From: Dechloromonas sp.
GTDB lineage: Bacteria > Pseudomonadota > Gammaproteobacteria > Burkholderiales > Rhodocyclaceae
Reading direction: 5' to 3'
Length of the DNA: 64,000 nt
Assembly (NCBI GenBank): GCA_016790815.1
Contig: JAEUOG010000045.1
Span: forward strand, 1-64,000
Of the stretch, positions 28,223 through 38,179 are shown one piece after another (positions within the stretch are counted from its first letter, which is position 1; the number at the start of each line of letters is the position of its first letter). The notes under the pieces are model-generated. The model ran no database searches. It saw nothing but the letters and a program-made list of their open reading frames with translations, and was not told the origin of the DNA. Made by a program: the position numbers and the translations under genes.

Positions 28223-30832
28223 ATGAAACGCATGCTATTCAATGCGACACAGGCGGAAGAACTCCGTGTCGCCATTGTCGATGGTCAGAAACTGATTGAT
28301 CTCGACATTGAATCCGCCGCCAAGGAACAACGCAAAAGCAACATCTACAAGGGTGTCATCACCCGGATCGAGCCGTCACTCGAAGCCTGCTTCGTAGACT
28401 ATGGCGCCGATCGGCATGGCTTTCTTCCTTTCAAGGAAGTCTCCCGCTCCTACTTTCAGCCGGGTACCGAAGGCCGCGCCCGCATCCAGGATGCACTGAA
28501 AGAAGGTCAGGAACTCATTGTCCAGGTAGACAAGGACGAGCGTGGCAACAAGGGCGCCGCCCTGACGACTTACGTTTCCCTCGCTGGCCGTTACCTCGTT
28601 CTGATGCCGAACAATCCACGCGGCGGCGGTGTATCCCGCCGTGTCGATGGTGACGAACGCGCGGAACTCCGCGATGTCATGGATCAGCTTGAAGTACCCA
28701 GCGGCATGAGCCTGATCGCCCGCACGGCGGCAATTGGCCGTCAGGCCGAAGAACTGCAGTGGGACTTGAACTACCTGCTGCAACTGTGGACAGCCATTGA
28801 CGGCGCAGCACAGCAGCAGACTGGTGCTTTCCTGATCTACCTGGAAGGCAGCCTTGTCATTCGTGCCATTCGGGATTACTTCCAGCCGGACATCGGTGAA
28901 ATCCTCATCGATACCGACGAAGTTTACGAGCAGGCTCGTGCCTTCATGGGTACTGTCATGCCGGGTAACGTCAATCGCGTTAAACGCTATCGTGACGATG
29001 TGCCGCTGTTCTCGCGATTCCAGATCGAGCACCAGATCGAAACCGCCTTTGCCCGGCAGGTCAACCTGCCGTCCGGTGGCGCCATCGTCATCGACCACAC
29101 CGAAGCGCTGGTTGCTGTCGACGTCAATTCGGGTCGCGCAACCAAAGGCTCCGACATCGAGGAAACCGCGCTCAAGACAAATCAGGAAGCAGCTGACGAA
29201 CTGGCCCGCCAACTGCGCCTGCGCGACCTAGGTGGCCTGATTGTCATCGACTTTATCGACATGGAAAGCCAGAAAAACCAGCGTGACGTCGAAAATCGAC
29301 TGCGCGACGGCCTGCGCTTCGACCGTGCCCGCGTCCAGATGGGCAAGATCAGCCGCTTTGGTCTGATGGAGCTTTCCCGTCAGCGCCTGCGCCCCGCCCT
29401 TGCCGAAACCAGCTACATCCCCTGCCCGCGCTGTACCGGTACCGGCCACATCCGCTCTACAGAATCGGCTGCACTGCACATTTTGCGCATCCTCGAAGAG
29501 GAGTCGATGAAAGAAAACACCGGCGCCGTTCATGTTCAGGTCCCGGTTGATGTCGCCACCTTCCTGCTCAACGAGAAGCGCCCCGATATCCAGGCCATCG
29601 AGTTGCGTCACAAGGTCACCATCCTGCTCATTCCGAACGTTCATCTGGAAACGCCGGCACACACCATTTCGCGCCTGCGCCACGACGACCTGAATCAGGA
29701 TGATCTTCGCGAGCCGTCGTACCGCATGGTTGATATGCCTATTGAGGAAGCCATCAAACAGGCCACTCAGCAAGAGGCGTCAAAGCCGCGACAAGAGGCT
29801 GCGATCAAGGCTATTTCGCCCGAGCAACCCGCTCCCGTTGTCCCGGAGAAAGCCGAAGTGCCAGCTGCGGCTCCCGCCCAGCAGGAATCCGGTCTGCTCT
29901 CGAAAATCTTCTCGTGGTTCCGCTCTCCAGCCAAACCTGTGGCCGAGCCAGTTGTTGCCAGCGAGCCCACCAAGAAACCGCGCGAAGGTCGTGCTGAGGG
30001 ACGTCGCGAGCGCTCAGACGGTCGCCGTGGTGGACGAAATGGCAACAAGCGCGACGAGGAACGCGGTGAGCGCAACAAGGATCGTGGCAATCGCAACGAT
30101 CGCATGTCCGAAAAGGCACCTTCCGAGGAGTCGACCGCAGGAAACGGCGAGCGTCAGGAGCGTCGCCCACGTGGCGAGCGCAAGGGTCGTGGCGAACGGC
30201 CACAGCCAGAGGCTGTTGAAGTCAAGCTGGCAAATCAGGGAGCGCCAGCCGAAGTGGCGGTATCCGTAGCGCCGCTCGTTGGCAACGATGCACAAGAGAC
30301 CGGATCCAACGAGGATCAGGGCAACCGTCGTCGCGGTCGTCGCGGTGGCCGTGGTCGTGGTGAGCGCCGTAACGAATCCGAGGCTCAGGCAGCCGTTGTC
30401 GAAACCGCTGAAGCCTCTATGCTGGCTCAGCCATCAGTTGAACTGGCCAGCCAAGAACCGGTTGTTGTGGTCCTCCCGGCGACTCCGCCAGTTACCACCA
30501 CTGCGGCCGCTACGCAGCCTCCTGAAGAACCTGCTCCCGTTGCAGTTGCGGAACTGCTGCCTGTTGCCATTCCTGCAATTGAAGAGCCTGCACCAGTCGT
30601 GATCGATGAGATTCCCTCTGTTGTAGCTCAGCCGGAGTCGGTTACAGTTACTCCGGAACTTTTCGACGTTTCCTCGGCATTGGCGGATAGCGGGCTGGTT
30701 TTGGTCCAGACTACAGCACCTGCTGTTGCCCAAGCGGAACCTCCGGTCAAGCTGGGTCGTCCGCGCAAGCAGAAACCCGTCGCGGACCAAGCTGAAAATG
30801 AGCCTCTGCTTATGATTGAGACCGGAAAATAA
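28223..30832 (+). CDS. rne: ribonuclease E
   Basis: Essential endoribonuclease and degradosome scaffold. The 869-residue protein starts [20 protein letters not shown], with an S1 domain at about 35-120. The catalytic Asp pair lies in [18 protein letters not shown] and LIVIDFIDM, and the Zn-link cysteines are in CPRCTGTG. From about residue 510 it becomes low complexity: a Pro/Ala stretch, an Arg-rich block (about 590-725) probably binding RNA, then a Pro/Val/Ala-rich tail. The upstream frame up to 28187 adds no family sequence. A strong terminator follows the stop. Confidence 0.96.
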   Translation: MKRMLFNATQAEELRVAIVDGQKLIDLDIESAAKEQRKSNIYKGVITRIEPSLEACFVDYGADRHGFLPFKEVSRSYFQPGTEGRARIQDALKEGQELIVQVDKDERGNKGAALTTYVSLAGRYLVLMPNNPRGGGVSRRVDGDERAELRDVMDQLEVPSGMSLIARTAAIGRQAEELQWDLNYLLQLWTAIDGAAQQQTGAFLIYLEGSLVIRAIRDYFQPDIGEILIDTDEVYEQARAFMGTVMPGNVNRVKRYRDDVPLFSRFQIEHQIETAFARQVNLPSGGAIVIDHTEALVAVDVNSGRATKGSDIEETALKTNQEAADELARQLRLRDLGGLIVIDFIDMESQKNQRDVENRLRDGLRFDRARVQMGKISRFGLMELSRQRLRPALAETSYIPCPRCTGTGHIRSTESAALHILRILEEESMKENTGAVHVQVPVDVATFLLNEKRPDIQAIELRHKVTILLIPNVHLETPAHTISRLRHDDLNQDDLREPSYRMVDMPIEEAIKQATQQEASKPRQEAAIKAISPEQPAPVVPEKAEVPAAAPAQQESGLLSKIFSWFRSPAKPVAEPVVASEPTKKPREGRAEGRRERSDGRRGGRNGNKRDEERGERNKDRGNRNDRMSEKAPSEESTAGNGERQERRPRGERKGRGERPQPEAVEVKLANQGAPAEVAVSVAPLVGNDAQETGSNEDQGNRRRGRRGGRGRGERRNESEAQAAVVETAEASMLAQPSVELASQEPVVVVLPATPPVTTTAAATQPPEEPAPVAVAELLPVAIPAIEEPAPVVIDEIPSVVAQPESVTVTPELFDVSSALADSGLVLVQTTAPAVAQAEPPVKLGRPRKQKPVADQAENEPLLMIETGK

Positions 30833-30852
30833 GCGTTAGCGGTGCAAACTGA

Positions 30853-30880
30853 ATGGGCTCCCGAGGGAGCCCATTTTTTT
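30853..30880 (+). terminator. rho-independent terminator of rne
   Basis: ATGGGCTC / GAGCCCAT stem with a short loop followed by seven T residues, 20 bases after the rne stop. It also faces the 3' end of the convergent phosphatase gene. Confidence 0.9.
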
Positions 30881-30889
30881 GATGGTCTA

Positions 30890-31372
30890 TCAAGATTTTC
30901 CGAGTTTCTTTTTGATCTCTTCGACAAGCCCTAGCGAAGCATCCTCGACCATGTCGAGGACCAGGTCGAAGCCGTGCCCCAGGCCATAGTAAGGATCGGG
31001 CACCTCTTCATCGTCAAAATTCTGCGCGTAATCCATGAACAACCCGATGCGTTTTTGCTGCTCTGGCGTCGCCATTCGCCTCAGGTTATCAAGATTGCTT
31101 TTGTCCATGGCCAGAATAAGATCAAAGTAATCCAGATCCTGACGCGCAACCTTGCGAGCGCGCAATTGAGAAAGGTTGTAACCCCGCGCAGCTGCTGCGC
31201 GTTGTGTTCGGGAGTCAGGTGCTTCACCGACGTGATAGCCATGCGTCCCCGCAGAATCAACTTCAACATTTCCTCCGAGGTTATTGATTTTAACGAAATA
31301 TCTAAACACACCCTCGGCCGTCGGCGATCTGCATATGTTGCCCATGCAGACGAGTAGCACGCGATAGCTCAT
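30890..31372 (-). CDS. low-molecular-weight protein-tyrosine phosphatase
   Basis: A 160-residue cytoplasmic phosphatase. The P-loop C-x5-R is [13 protein letters not shown] near the N terminus and the general-acid Asp is in DPYYG near residue 129. No exopolysaccharide or tyrosine-kinase genes are adjacent, so this is more likely a general family member than a Wzb-type partner. Its start overlaps the uvrB stop by 4 bases. Confidence 0.93.
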   Translation of the reverse strand: MSYRVLLVCMGNICRSPTAEGVFRYFVKINNLGGNVEVDSAGTHGYHVGEAPDSRTQRAAAARGYNLSQLRARKVARQDLDYFDLILAMDKSNLDNLRRMATPEQQKRIGLFMDYAQNFDDEEVPDPYYGLGHGFDLVLDMVEDASLGLVEEIKKKLGKS

Positions 31373-33438
31373 TTTGTCTCTCCGTCAGGGTCGTGTCGCG
31401 CCACGCCGAATATCCGCTCCTTCAATCGGAACAATTCGTCGCGGGCTTCCGCCGCTCTTTCGAATTCCAGATTTCTTGCGCACTCAAGCATCGCTTTCTC
31501 CAGGCGCTTTATTTCCTTGGCCGCTTTTTTCTCATCCATGGCGTCGTATATCGCCAATTGCTGGGCAACCTTCTGTTCGACCTGGGCCGTTTCAGCATCA
31601 TAAACTCCGTCGATGATGTCCTTGATCTTCTTGGACACACCACGCGGTGTGATGCCATACGCCAGATTGAAACCGATCTGCTTCTCGCGTCGCCGCCCAG
31701 TCTCAGCAATAGCCTGTTGCATGGATCTTGTAATCGTATCAGCATAGAGGATCGCTGTGCCATGGATATGGCGCGCGGCGCGGCCGATAGTTTGAATAAG
31801 CGAGCGCTCGGACCGCAGAAAACCCTCCTTGTCGGCATCGAGGATCGCGACCAGCGAAACCTCCGGAATATCAAGGCCTTCTCGCAGCAGATTGATCCCG
31901 ACCAGTACGTCGAACTCACCCAAACGCAGATCGCGGATGATTTCCACGCGCTCGACGGTATCGATATCGGAGTGCAGATATCGAACCTTGATCCCATTGT
32001 CGGCAAGGAAATCCGTCAAGTCTTCAGACATTCGCTTGGTCAGCGTTGTAACCAATATGCGCTCACCAACGGCAACCCGCTTGCCAATTTCTCCCAACAG
32101 ATCATCAACCTGCGTAGAAGCCGGCCGAACGATAACTTCCGGATCGATCAGGCCAGTCGGCCGGGCTACTTGCTCAACTACCTGCCCAGCATGCTGTTGT
32201 TCGTATTCGGCAGGTGTAGCTGAAACGAAAATTGTCTGGCGCATGTGCGCCTCGAACTCGTTGAATTTTAATGGGCGGTTATCAAGTGCCGACGGCAGGC
32301 GAAAACCATAGTCAACAAGGTTTTCCTTGCGCGACCGGTCGCCCTTGTACATACCGCCCACTTGCCCAATGCTGACATGCGACTCGTCGATGAACATCAG
32401 CGCATCAGCGGGCAGATAATCGATCAGTGTCGGCGGTGACTCCCCGGCCTTGCGCCCGGAAAAATGCCTCGAGTAATTCTCAATCCCCTTGCAGAAACCA
32501 ATCTGATCGAGCATTTCCAGATCAAAACGGGTGCGTTGTTCGATACGTTGTGCTTCTACCAGCTTGTTGCTCAGCGTGAAGAACTCTATCCGTTCTCGCA
32601 ATTCATCCTTGATGGCTTCCATGGCGCGCAAGACAGTCCCTCTCGGTGTGACGTAATGGGAAGCCGGGAATACCGTAAATCGGAGCGCCTTGTGCAGTAG
32701 ATGGCCAGTCAGCGGGTCGAAGAACTGCAGGGCCTCAACTTCGTCGTCGAACAGGGAAACGCGAATGGCGTGTTCGGCGTGTTCCGCTGGAAAAATGTCG
32801 ATGATGTCGCCTCGAACACGAAACGTGCCGCGATGAAAGTCCGTCTCGTTGCGGTCGTACTGCATCTCCGTCAGCCTCTTGACGATAGCGCGCTGATCGA
32901 GACGGTCGCCGACCCGCATGGTCAGGATCATGTTGTGATACTCGTCACGGTCACCGATACCGTAAATACAGGACACCGTAGCAACGATCACCACGTCCCG
33001 TCGCTCAATAAGACTTTTTGTTGCGGACAGGCGCATCTGCTCTATGTGTTCGTTGATCGAGCTGTCTTTCTCGATAAACAGATCGCGCGATGGTACATAG
33101 GCTTCCGGCTGGTAGTAGTCATAGTAAGAAACGAAGTACTCAACGGCATTCTCGGGAAAAAACTCCTTGAATTCGGAATACAACTGCGCCGCCAATGTCT
33201 TGTTTGGCGCCAATACCAGTGCAGGACGGCCTGTGCGCGCAATGACGTTCGCCATCGTATAGGTCTTACCGGAGCCGGTAACACCAAGCAGTGTCTGAAA
33301 TGACAACCCATCAGACAGCCCATCGACTAATTGCCGGATCGCCTCCGGCTGATCTCCCGCTGGTGGAAATGGCTGGTGCAATCTAAATGGACTGCCCTCG
33401 AAGCTGGCAACCGGAATGATGTTGTTGGTTTCGCTCAT
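31369..33438 (-). CDS. uvrB: excinuclease ABC subunit B
   Basis: Damage-verification helicase of nucleotide excision repair. The 689 residues start [15 protein letters not shown]. They contain Walker [11 protein letters not shown], the beta-hairpin [13 protein letters not shown], the DESH box, helicase motifs [12 protein letters not shown], and a C-terminal UVR motif that pairs with UvrC. The open frame extends 16 codons upstream, but the ATG at 33438 is the family start. Divergent from the aminotransferase gene. Confidence 0.97.
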   Translation of the reverse strand: MSETNNIIPVASFEGSPFRLHQPFPPAGDQPEAIRQLVDGLSDGLSFQTLLGVTGSGKTYTMANVIARTGRPALVLAPNKTLAAQLYSEFKEFFPENAVEYFVSYYDYYQPEAYVPSRDLFIEKDSSINEHIEQMRLSATKSLIERRDVVIVATVSCIYGIGDRDEYHNMILTMRVGDRLDQRAIVKRLTEMQYDRNETDFHRGTFRVRGDIIDIFPAEHAEHAIRVSLFDDEVEALQFFDPLTGHLLHKALRFTVFPASHYVTPRGTVLRAMEAIKDELRERIEFFTLSNKLVEAQRIEQRTRFDLEMLDQIGFCKGIENYSRHFSGRKAGESPPTLIDYLPADALMFIDESHVSIGQVGGMYKGDRSRKENLVDYGFRLPSALDNRPLKFNEFEAHMRQTIFVSATPAEYEQQHAGQVVEQVARPTGLIDPEVIVRPASTQVDDLLGEIGKRVAVGERILVTTLTKRMSEDLTDFLADNGIKVRYLHSDIDTVERVEIIRDLRLGEFDVLVGINLLREGLDIPEVSLVAILDADKEGFLRSERSLIQTIGRAARHIHGTAILYADTITRSMQQAIAETGRRREKQIGFNLAYGITPRGVSKKIKDIIDGVYDAETAQVEQKVAQQLAIYDAMDEKKAAKEIKRLEKAMLECARNLEFERAAEARDELFRLKERIFGVARHDPDGETK

Positions 33439-33512
33439 GCTAAAATTCTGAGGTTTTTTCGCACGGCAAATCGGCTGCGCGAACATTGTTCGTATTATTT
33501 CACGGAGTTCTT

Positions 33513-34721
33513 ATGTCCTCTTCGATCTTCGCTGCGGTGGAAATGGCCCCGCGCGATCCTATCCTCGGTCTGAATGAAGCCTTCAATGCTGACGCGCGCA
33601 CCACCAAGGTCAACCTTGGCGTAGGCGTGTATTTTGACGACAATGGAAAGATTCCGTTGCTGGCCGCCGTCAAGGCCGCCGAGGATGCCCGCGTGAAAGC
33701 AGGCCTGCCGCGCGGCTATCAGCCAATCGAAGGCAATCCGGCCTACAACACGGCAGTGCAGAACCTGCTGCTCGGCAAGGACTCCGCCCTTATCGCCAAC
33801 GGTCAGGTTATCACTGCTCAAGCCCTTGGTGGCACCGGTGCGCTAAAGATTGGCGCAGACTACCTCAAGCGCCTGAACCCGGATGCTAAGGTCTACATCA
33901 GCGACCCTTCCTGGGAAAACCATCGCGCTTTGTTCGAATCCGCCGGTTTCGAGGTTGAAACCTACCCGTATTACGACGCAGCAACGCGTGGCGTCAATTT
34001 CGACGGAATGATGGCCTGCCTGAGCGGCCTTGGCGCTGGCTCAATCATTCTCCTTCACGCATGTTGCCACAACCCGACCGGTGCAGACCTGACCGACGGA
34101 CAATGGGCAGAAGTCGTTGCAGTTTGCCAGAAACGTGGTCTGGTTCCATTTCTGGACATGGCCTATCAAGGCTTTGCTGATGGGATTGATGCCGATGCCG
34201 TTGCGGTTCGTGCCTTCTCGACCTCTGGACTGCAGTTTTTCGCGTCCAGCTCATTCTCTAAGAATTTTTCGCTCTACGGCGAGCGCGTGGGTGCATTGTC
34301 GATCGTCACCGCGGGCAAAGATGAGTCCTCTCGCGTCATGTCGCAAGTCAAGCGCGTCATCCGGACCAACTACTCCAACCCGCCCACCCATGGCGGCGCC
34401 CTGGTAGCTGGTGTGCTAGCCTCGGCAGAACTTCGCCAGATGTGGGAGAACGAGCTGGCCGGCATGCGTGACCGTATCCGTGCAATGCGTACCGGTCTGG
34501 TCGATGCCATCAAGGCTCAGGGCGTAAGCCAGGACTTCTCCTTCGTTGCACAGCAGCGCGGAATGTTCTCCTACACTGGCCTGAGTGCTGCGCAGGTCGA
34601 TTGCATGCGCGACGAATTTGGCATTTACGCCGTATCGACTGGCCGCATTTGTCTGGCTGCACTGAATACCAAGAATCTGGACTACGTCGCCAAGGCGATT
34701 GCGGCGGTAACCAAGGCCTGA
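33513..34721 (+). CDS. aspartate/aromatic amino acid aminotransferase
   Basis: PLP-dependent class I aminotransferase, 402 residues from MSSSIFAAVEMAPRDPILGL. The PLP lysine lies in SSFSKNFSLYGERVG, with the cofactor-binding Asp/Tyr region at VPFLDMAYQGFADG. This is the AspC/TyrB group. Deciding between aspartate and aromatic substrates needs more than sequence motifs. The ATG at 33513 is preceded by CGGAG. A bidirectional terminator follows. Confidence 0.92.
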   Translation: MSSSIFAAVEMAPRDPILGLNEAFNADARTTKVNLGVGVYFDDNGKIPLLAAVKAAEDARVKAGLPRGYQPIEGNPAYNTAVQNLLLGKDSALIANGQVITAQALGGTGALKIGADYLKRLNPDAKVYISDPSWENHRALFESAGFEVETYPYYDAATRGVNFDGMMACLSGLGAGSIILLHACCHNPTGADLTDGQWAEVVAVCQKRGLVPFLDMAYQGFADGIDADAVAVRAFSTSGLQFFASSSFSKNFSLYGERVGALSIVTAGKDESSRVMSQVKRVIRTNYSNPPTHGGALVAGVLASAELRQMWENELAGMRDRIRAMRTGLVDAIKAQGVSQDFSFVAQQRGMFSYTGLSAAQVDCMRDEFGIYAVSTGRICLAALNTKNLDYVAKAIAAVTKA

Positions 34722-34741
34722 TCGGCTCGGGATCCAATTCG

Positions 34742-34774
34742 AAAAAGGGCGGAACTCCGGTTCCGCCCTTTTTT
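34742..34774. terminator. bidirectional rho-independent terminator
   Basis: A 9-bp stem (GGGCGGAAC / GTTCCGCCC) with AAAAA on its left and TTTTTT on its right. It serves the aminotransferase gene and the convergent AsmA-like gene, whose stop codon lies in the T-run. Confidence 0.9.
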
Positions 34775-36455
34775 ATCTGCGCGTTGTAGCGCTAAGATCC
34801 GGCAAGGTGCCGAAAACACGAACCGACGCATTCTGGATAGCGACAGAAGTTTGCATCGTGACTGCCATGTTTCCCTCGACAACACCGTTCCGGGCCGAGC
34901 TGAACTGACCAACTGCAGTAACCATTCCCGCATCCATTTTGATGTCACGACCAACAACCTGCTTTGGGGTGATGCTAATGGTAGAGCGCAGGCGGTCGAA
35001 TTTGGTTGAACCAGCGCGCACATCGGATACACCACTACGACGCACAGCCTCACCCAAGTCAACTCCGTGCAGTGCGCCGCGAGTGATATCCATACTCAAG
35101 ACGGCGTCAACATTGCCCCATAGACTCTCCCAGTCACTGCCTACGGAGCGCAAGCGAATGTTCCCGGTCATTTCACCGTCAATCCTCAAGGACGGCGCGA
35201 AGGCACCACTAACCTTGCGGGCATCAAGTCTGCTCAGCACCCCGTCACCAGTCATCGCCAAGCCATTTTCCCAATTGAGAACCCAACTTCCGCGAACGAT
35301 GCCTCCGAGAAAAGTCGTATCAATACTCTGAACCACTAGCCTGTTCTTCTGTAACACCCCTTTGGCCTGCAGAGATGCGAACGCAACCTGCGCTCCTGGC
35401 GGCGTCCACGCCCGCCCCTCAATATTCAGGGCCAAACCCTGGTTTCCGGCCTCAACATTCACCAGCATGCTACGGTCCACGGTCTCAAAACTCGATTTTT
35501 CCATTGACCCATCCTCGCGAAACACAATTTCACCAAAAAGGTCATTCAAACCCAGTTTGTCTCCCATGGTCAGTTGTAAACGCTTGACGACCATTTTCTG
35601 AAAGACCGCCTCCTGATTTCCGGCCATAGGTCCCATTAGCATGGGTAAGGCTACCAAGCGGTTGGCAGATAGTATTGCGTCGGAGACTTCAACCCTGGCT
35701 ATACGATGTGGTGCACTACCAAGCAGGGCAAACGGCGATGAGAGAAGTACCTCGCCAATTCTTCCATCCACCGGCTCACCAATACGAACGCCTCTCAGTT
35801 TGAGCGAAGGGCTGGGGAATAGTGTGAAGCCGACGTGATCAATGCTCACCGGAGTGCTGAGCAATCGCGTCGCCGATGCTTCCAAGTCAGGCTTGAATCG
35901 CTCGTATGGGTAGCCCCCCCCTGCCAAGGCCAACAGAACCAGAAAGCCAACTACGACCAACAAGGCCTTGCGTCCAGCACTCATCCGCTGCTGGTTGTGA
36001 AGATATTCTGGCTCTTGCGTGTCCGCATAGACTACAGGCGGATCCAACGGAGACGCGGACGGAAGAATTGGCTTGCCAAATGACGAGAAGCCAGCAGCAA
36101 CGCTTTCCCCCACACTCCCCTTGGATGCTCCCGGTGACTTGGGGGCAAAGGAGGAGAACTGAGACATGGGGGGGGGAACATCCTCTGGGGCAGCTGCTTT
36201 TTTGGCTGCTTTCATGCTCTCTTCCCAAACCGAAACGGCATCAACCGTTGGCGCGACGAACCCCCCTTCTTCTAACTCCCGTAATGCCGACTGAACCAGC
36301 CTCGGGTTGCCAATTTTTGCTGCCAGATCCGCAACAGTTGTTTTCCCGTCAACCTGGACCAAAACCATGCGCAGATTGCGTTGTACGACGCGCGTACTCT
36401 GCCGAACCGCCTCATCGCCGGTTGGCGTTTTCGCATATACTAAATTGGAATCCAT
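34773..36455 (-). CDS. membrane protein with small N-terminal regulatory-like module and AsmA-like region
   Basis: A 560-residue protein not matching a named gene. Residues 1-80 (from MDSNLVYAKTPTGDEAV) form a compact mixed helix/strand module with VDGKTTVADLAAKIG and SALRELEEGGFVAP, reminiscent of small winged-helix-like domains seen at the N termini of Betaproteobacterial signalling proteins. A Pro/Ser-rich linker (about 85-160) and one membrane segment (about 168-188) follow. The rest resembles AsmA/DUF748-type envelope proteins (SIDHVGFTLFPSPSLKLRGVRIG). Function unknown. The ATG at 36455 fits better than the longer frame start. Confidence 0.72.
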   Translation of the reverse strand: MDSNLVYAKTPTGDEAVRQSTRVVQRNLRMVLVQVDGKTTVADLAAKIGNPRLVQSALRELEEGGFVAPTVDAVSVWEESMKAAKKAAAPEDVPPPMSQFSSFAPKSPGASKGSVGESVAAGFSSFGKPILPSASPLDPPVVYADTQEPEYLHNQQRMSAGRKALLVVVGFLVLLALAGGGYPYERFKPDLEASATRLLSTPVSIDHVGFTLFPSPSLKLRGVRIGEPVDGRIGEVLLSSPFALLGSAPHRIARVEVSDAILSANRLVALPMLMGPMAGNQEAVFQKMVVKRLQLTMGDKLGLNDLFGEIVFREDGSMEKSSFETVDRSMLVNVEAGNQGLALNIEGRAWTPPGAQVAFASLQAKGVLQKNRLVVQSIDTTFLGGIVRGSWVLNWENGLAMTGDGVLSRLDARKVSGAFAPSLRIDGEMTGNIRLRSVGSDWESLWGNVDAVLSMDITRGALHGVDLGEAVRRSGVSDVRAGSTKFDRLRSTISITPKQVVGRDIKMDAGMVTAVGQFSSARNGVVEGNMAVTMQTSVAIQNASVRVFGTLPDLSATTRR

Positions 36456-36489
36456 AACCCAGATTGTTCTTATAAAAACCACAAGATGC

Positions 36490-36518
36490 TTGACCTGAGA
36501 GGATTCTACTCCTATAAT
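36490..36518 (+). promoter_or_regulatory. sigma-70 promoter for tRNA-Asn
   Basis: TTGACC (36490-36495), a 17-base spacer, and perfect TATAAT (36513-36518), followed by the GC-rich discriminator GCGCC. The tRNA begins 12 bases later. Confidence 0.85.
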
Positions 36519-36530
36519 GCGCCTCTCTGT

Positions 36531-36606
36531 TCCTCGATAGCTCAGTCGGTAGAGCGCCGGACTGTTAATCCGTAGGTCCCTGGTTCGAGCCCAGGTCGGG
36601 GAGCCA
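36531..36606 (+). tRNA. tRNA-Asn (anticodon GTT)
   Basis: 76-base cloverleaf. TCCTCGA pairs with TCGGGGA (one G-T wobble) in the acceptor stem, the anticodon loop is ACTGTTAATC, the T-loop is GTTCGAGCC, and CCA is encoded. Preceded by a consensus promoter and followed by a terminator, so it is a single-gene unit. No integrase or duplicated 3' end was seen nearby. Confidence 0.97.
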
Positions 36607-36617
36607 GAAAAACACCT

Positions 36618-36650
36618 AAAAAAGCCCAGCCATTTTGGTTGGGCTTTTTG
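36618..36650 (+). terminator. terminator after tRNA-Asn
   Basis: AGCCCAGCC / GGTTGGGCT stem (one G-T pair) flanked by an A-run and followed by TTTTTGTTTTT, 11 bases beyond the tRNA 3' end. Confidence 0.88.
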
Positions 36651-36901
36651 TTTTTCCTTGCCATTTTCATCGCCATTGGGCCCACGCCGCCAGATTACCG
36701 ATTATTGCGGCGACTGATGATATCACCTTCCGTTTGGCATATTCAGTAGCGGGCTTTTTCTCGGAATGTCAGCGCGGCCTCCCTCAGCAAGAATCTTTCG
36801 GTATTTTTGATGTCTGTACTTGTTAGGGATTAGTCAACCATTGATAATCAGCAGTTAGAAACCAGATCCATGCTCCATGGGCCATCAATGAAGCATCCGC
36901 C
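36651..36901. other. intergenic region upstream of moaA, nothing recognised
   Basis: About 250 bases between the tRNA-Asn terminator and moaA. No RNA gene, coding frame with recognisable product, insertion sequence or clear molybdenum-cofactor riboswitch was seen. Several AT-richer stretches lie around 36790-36860 and could hold the moaA promoter. Confidence 0.4.
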
Positions 36902-37975
36902 ATGCACAACGAAACACTCGGGCAGGAAGTAACGCCAGTCGGCCTTGCCGGCTTCACGCCACTCATTGATCCCTCGTTAGCGGGCCACCGAGAAGGAACG
37001 TTGCTTGACAAATACGGGCGTCGAATTTCCTACGTACGCCTGTCAATTACTGATCGCTGCGATTTTAGATGCACCTATTGCATGGCTGAGGAAATGACCT
37101 TTTTGCCACGCAAGGCTGTGATGAGCCTGGAAGAGTGTTTGCGCGTTGCTTCGGTATTTGTGGGGCTTGGCGTCACCAAGTTGCGAATCACCGGGGGCGA
37201 GCCGCTTGTTCGCAAGGATGCCATGTGGCTGATTGAGCGTCTTGGCGCTCTGGACGGGCTGAAGAATCTGGTATTGACCACCAACGGCTCCCAACTCGAC
37301 CGGTTTGCGGCTCCACTGTTTGCGGCAGGCGTCAAGCGTATCAATATCAGCCTGGACACCTTGAGCCCTGAGCGTTTTCGGAACATAACCAGGATTGGTG
37401 ACCTGTCCAAGGTTCTGCGTGGAATCGATTCGGTTCGCCTGGCGGGATTCAAGCGCACCAAGCTGAACGCCGTGATGATGCGTGGCACCAACGACGACGA
37501 GTTCATAGATCTGGTCAAGTTCGCAGTCGAGAATGAACTCGATATTTCGTTTATCGAAGAAATGCCACTAGGCGATATTCAGGGGCGGGCCAATACCTAC
37601 ATTTCGTCCGAAGAAACCCGAGAAATCTTGTCTCGCCAGTTTGAGCTGATTCCATCGACTGAGGATTCCGGAGGTCCAGCCCGTTATTGGCGCATCCCCG
37701 GTAGCGAATCTCGCGTCGGTTTCATTTCGCCGCATAGCCACAATTTCTGCGATACCTGCAACCGCGTCAGGATTACTGCCACGGGGGAGCTCTATCCTTG
37801 TCTCGGCCAGAACGATGCGGTCAACCTGCTACCGGTACTGCGAGGCAGCAACGATGATATTGCCTTACGCCAGGCAATTATCGACAGCATGGGAATCAAG
37901 CCCTATGGACACGATTTCTCCCAGCAAATGGATACCCCGCAGGTCGTCCGCTTCATGTCTATGACCGGCGGCTGA
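36902..37975 (+). CDS. moaA: GTP 3',8-cyclase MoaA
   Basis: Radical SAM enzyme that, with MoaC, converts GTP to cyclic pyranopterin monophosphate in molybdenum cofactor synthesis. The 357-residue protein has the N-terminal cluster C-x3-C-x2-C in DRCDFRCTYCMAEE, LRITGGEPLVRKD, and the C-terminal cluster in HNFCDTCNRVRITATGELYPC. It ends in the conserved Gly-Gly tail. About 35 N-terminal residues precede the usual family start, so a later start is possible. No other moa genes are adjacent. Confidence 0.96.
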   Translation: MHNETLGQEVTPVGLAGFTPLIDPSLAGHREGTLLDKYGRRISYVRLSITDRCDFRCTYCMAEEMTFLPRKAVMSLEECLRVASVFVGLGVTKLRITGGEPLVRKDAMWLIERLGALDGLKNLVLTTNGSQLDRFAAPLFAAGVKRINISLDTLSPERFRNITRIGDLSKVLRGIDSVRLAGFKRTKLNAVMMRGTNDDEFIDLVKFAVENELDISFIEEMPLGDIQGRANTYISSEETREILSRQFELIPSTEDSGGPARYWRIPGSESRVGFISPHSHNFCDTCNRVRITATGELYPCLGQNDAVNLLPVLRGSNDDIALRQAIIDSMGIKPYGHDFSQQMDTPQVVRFMSMTGG

Positions 37976-38099
37976 TTTCGTTTTTTGGCTGTTTTTCTGC
38001 GTCGACCGTGGCATTCACGGATAGACAGAGCAGAAGCCGATGGCGTTGATTGGTGTCGTAAATTGACCGAGCAGCGTAAAGAATAGCGACAGAAAAAGC

Positions 38100-38128
38100 A
38101 AAAAGGCGACCCAACGGGCCGCCTTTTT
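38100..38128. terminator. bidirectional terminator between moaA and typA
   Basis: GGCG-A-CCC / GGG-C-CGCC stem with one internal mismatch and an AAC loop, A-run on the left and TTTTT on the right. It serves convergent moaA and typA. The rest of 37976-38179 shows no gene. Confidence 0.8.
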
Positions 38129-38179
38129 ATGCTGCCCGACCCATGAACGACAGGGTTGGCAGAAGCTCATGCCTCCACC

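Noticed and set aside
30000-30400. Repetitive Arg/Gly-rich sequence that could look like a repeat array
   Set aside because: It is the low-complexity RNA-binding arm of RNase E, in frame and typical of the family.
36531-36901. Possible integration scar of a mobile element at tRNA-Asn
   Set aside because: No integrase, no duplicated tRNA 3' end and no unusual gene content were seen between the tRNA and moaA.
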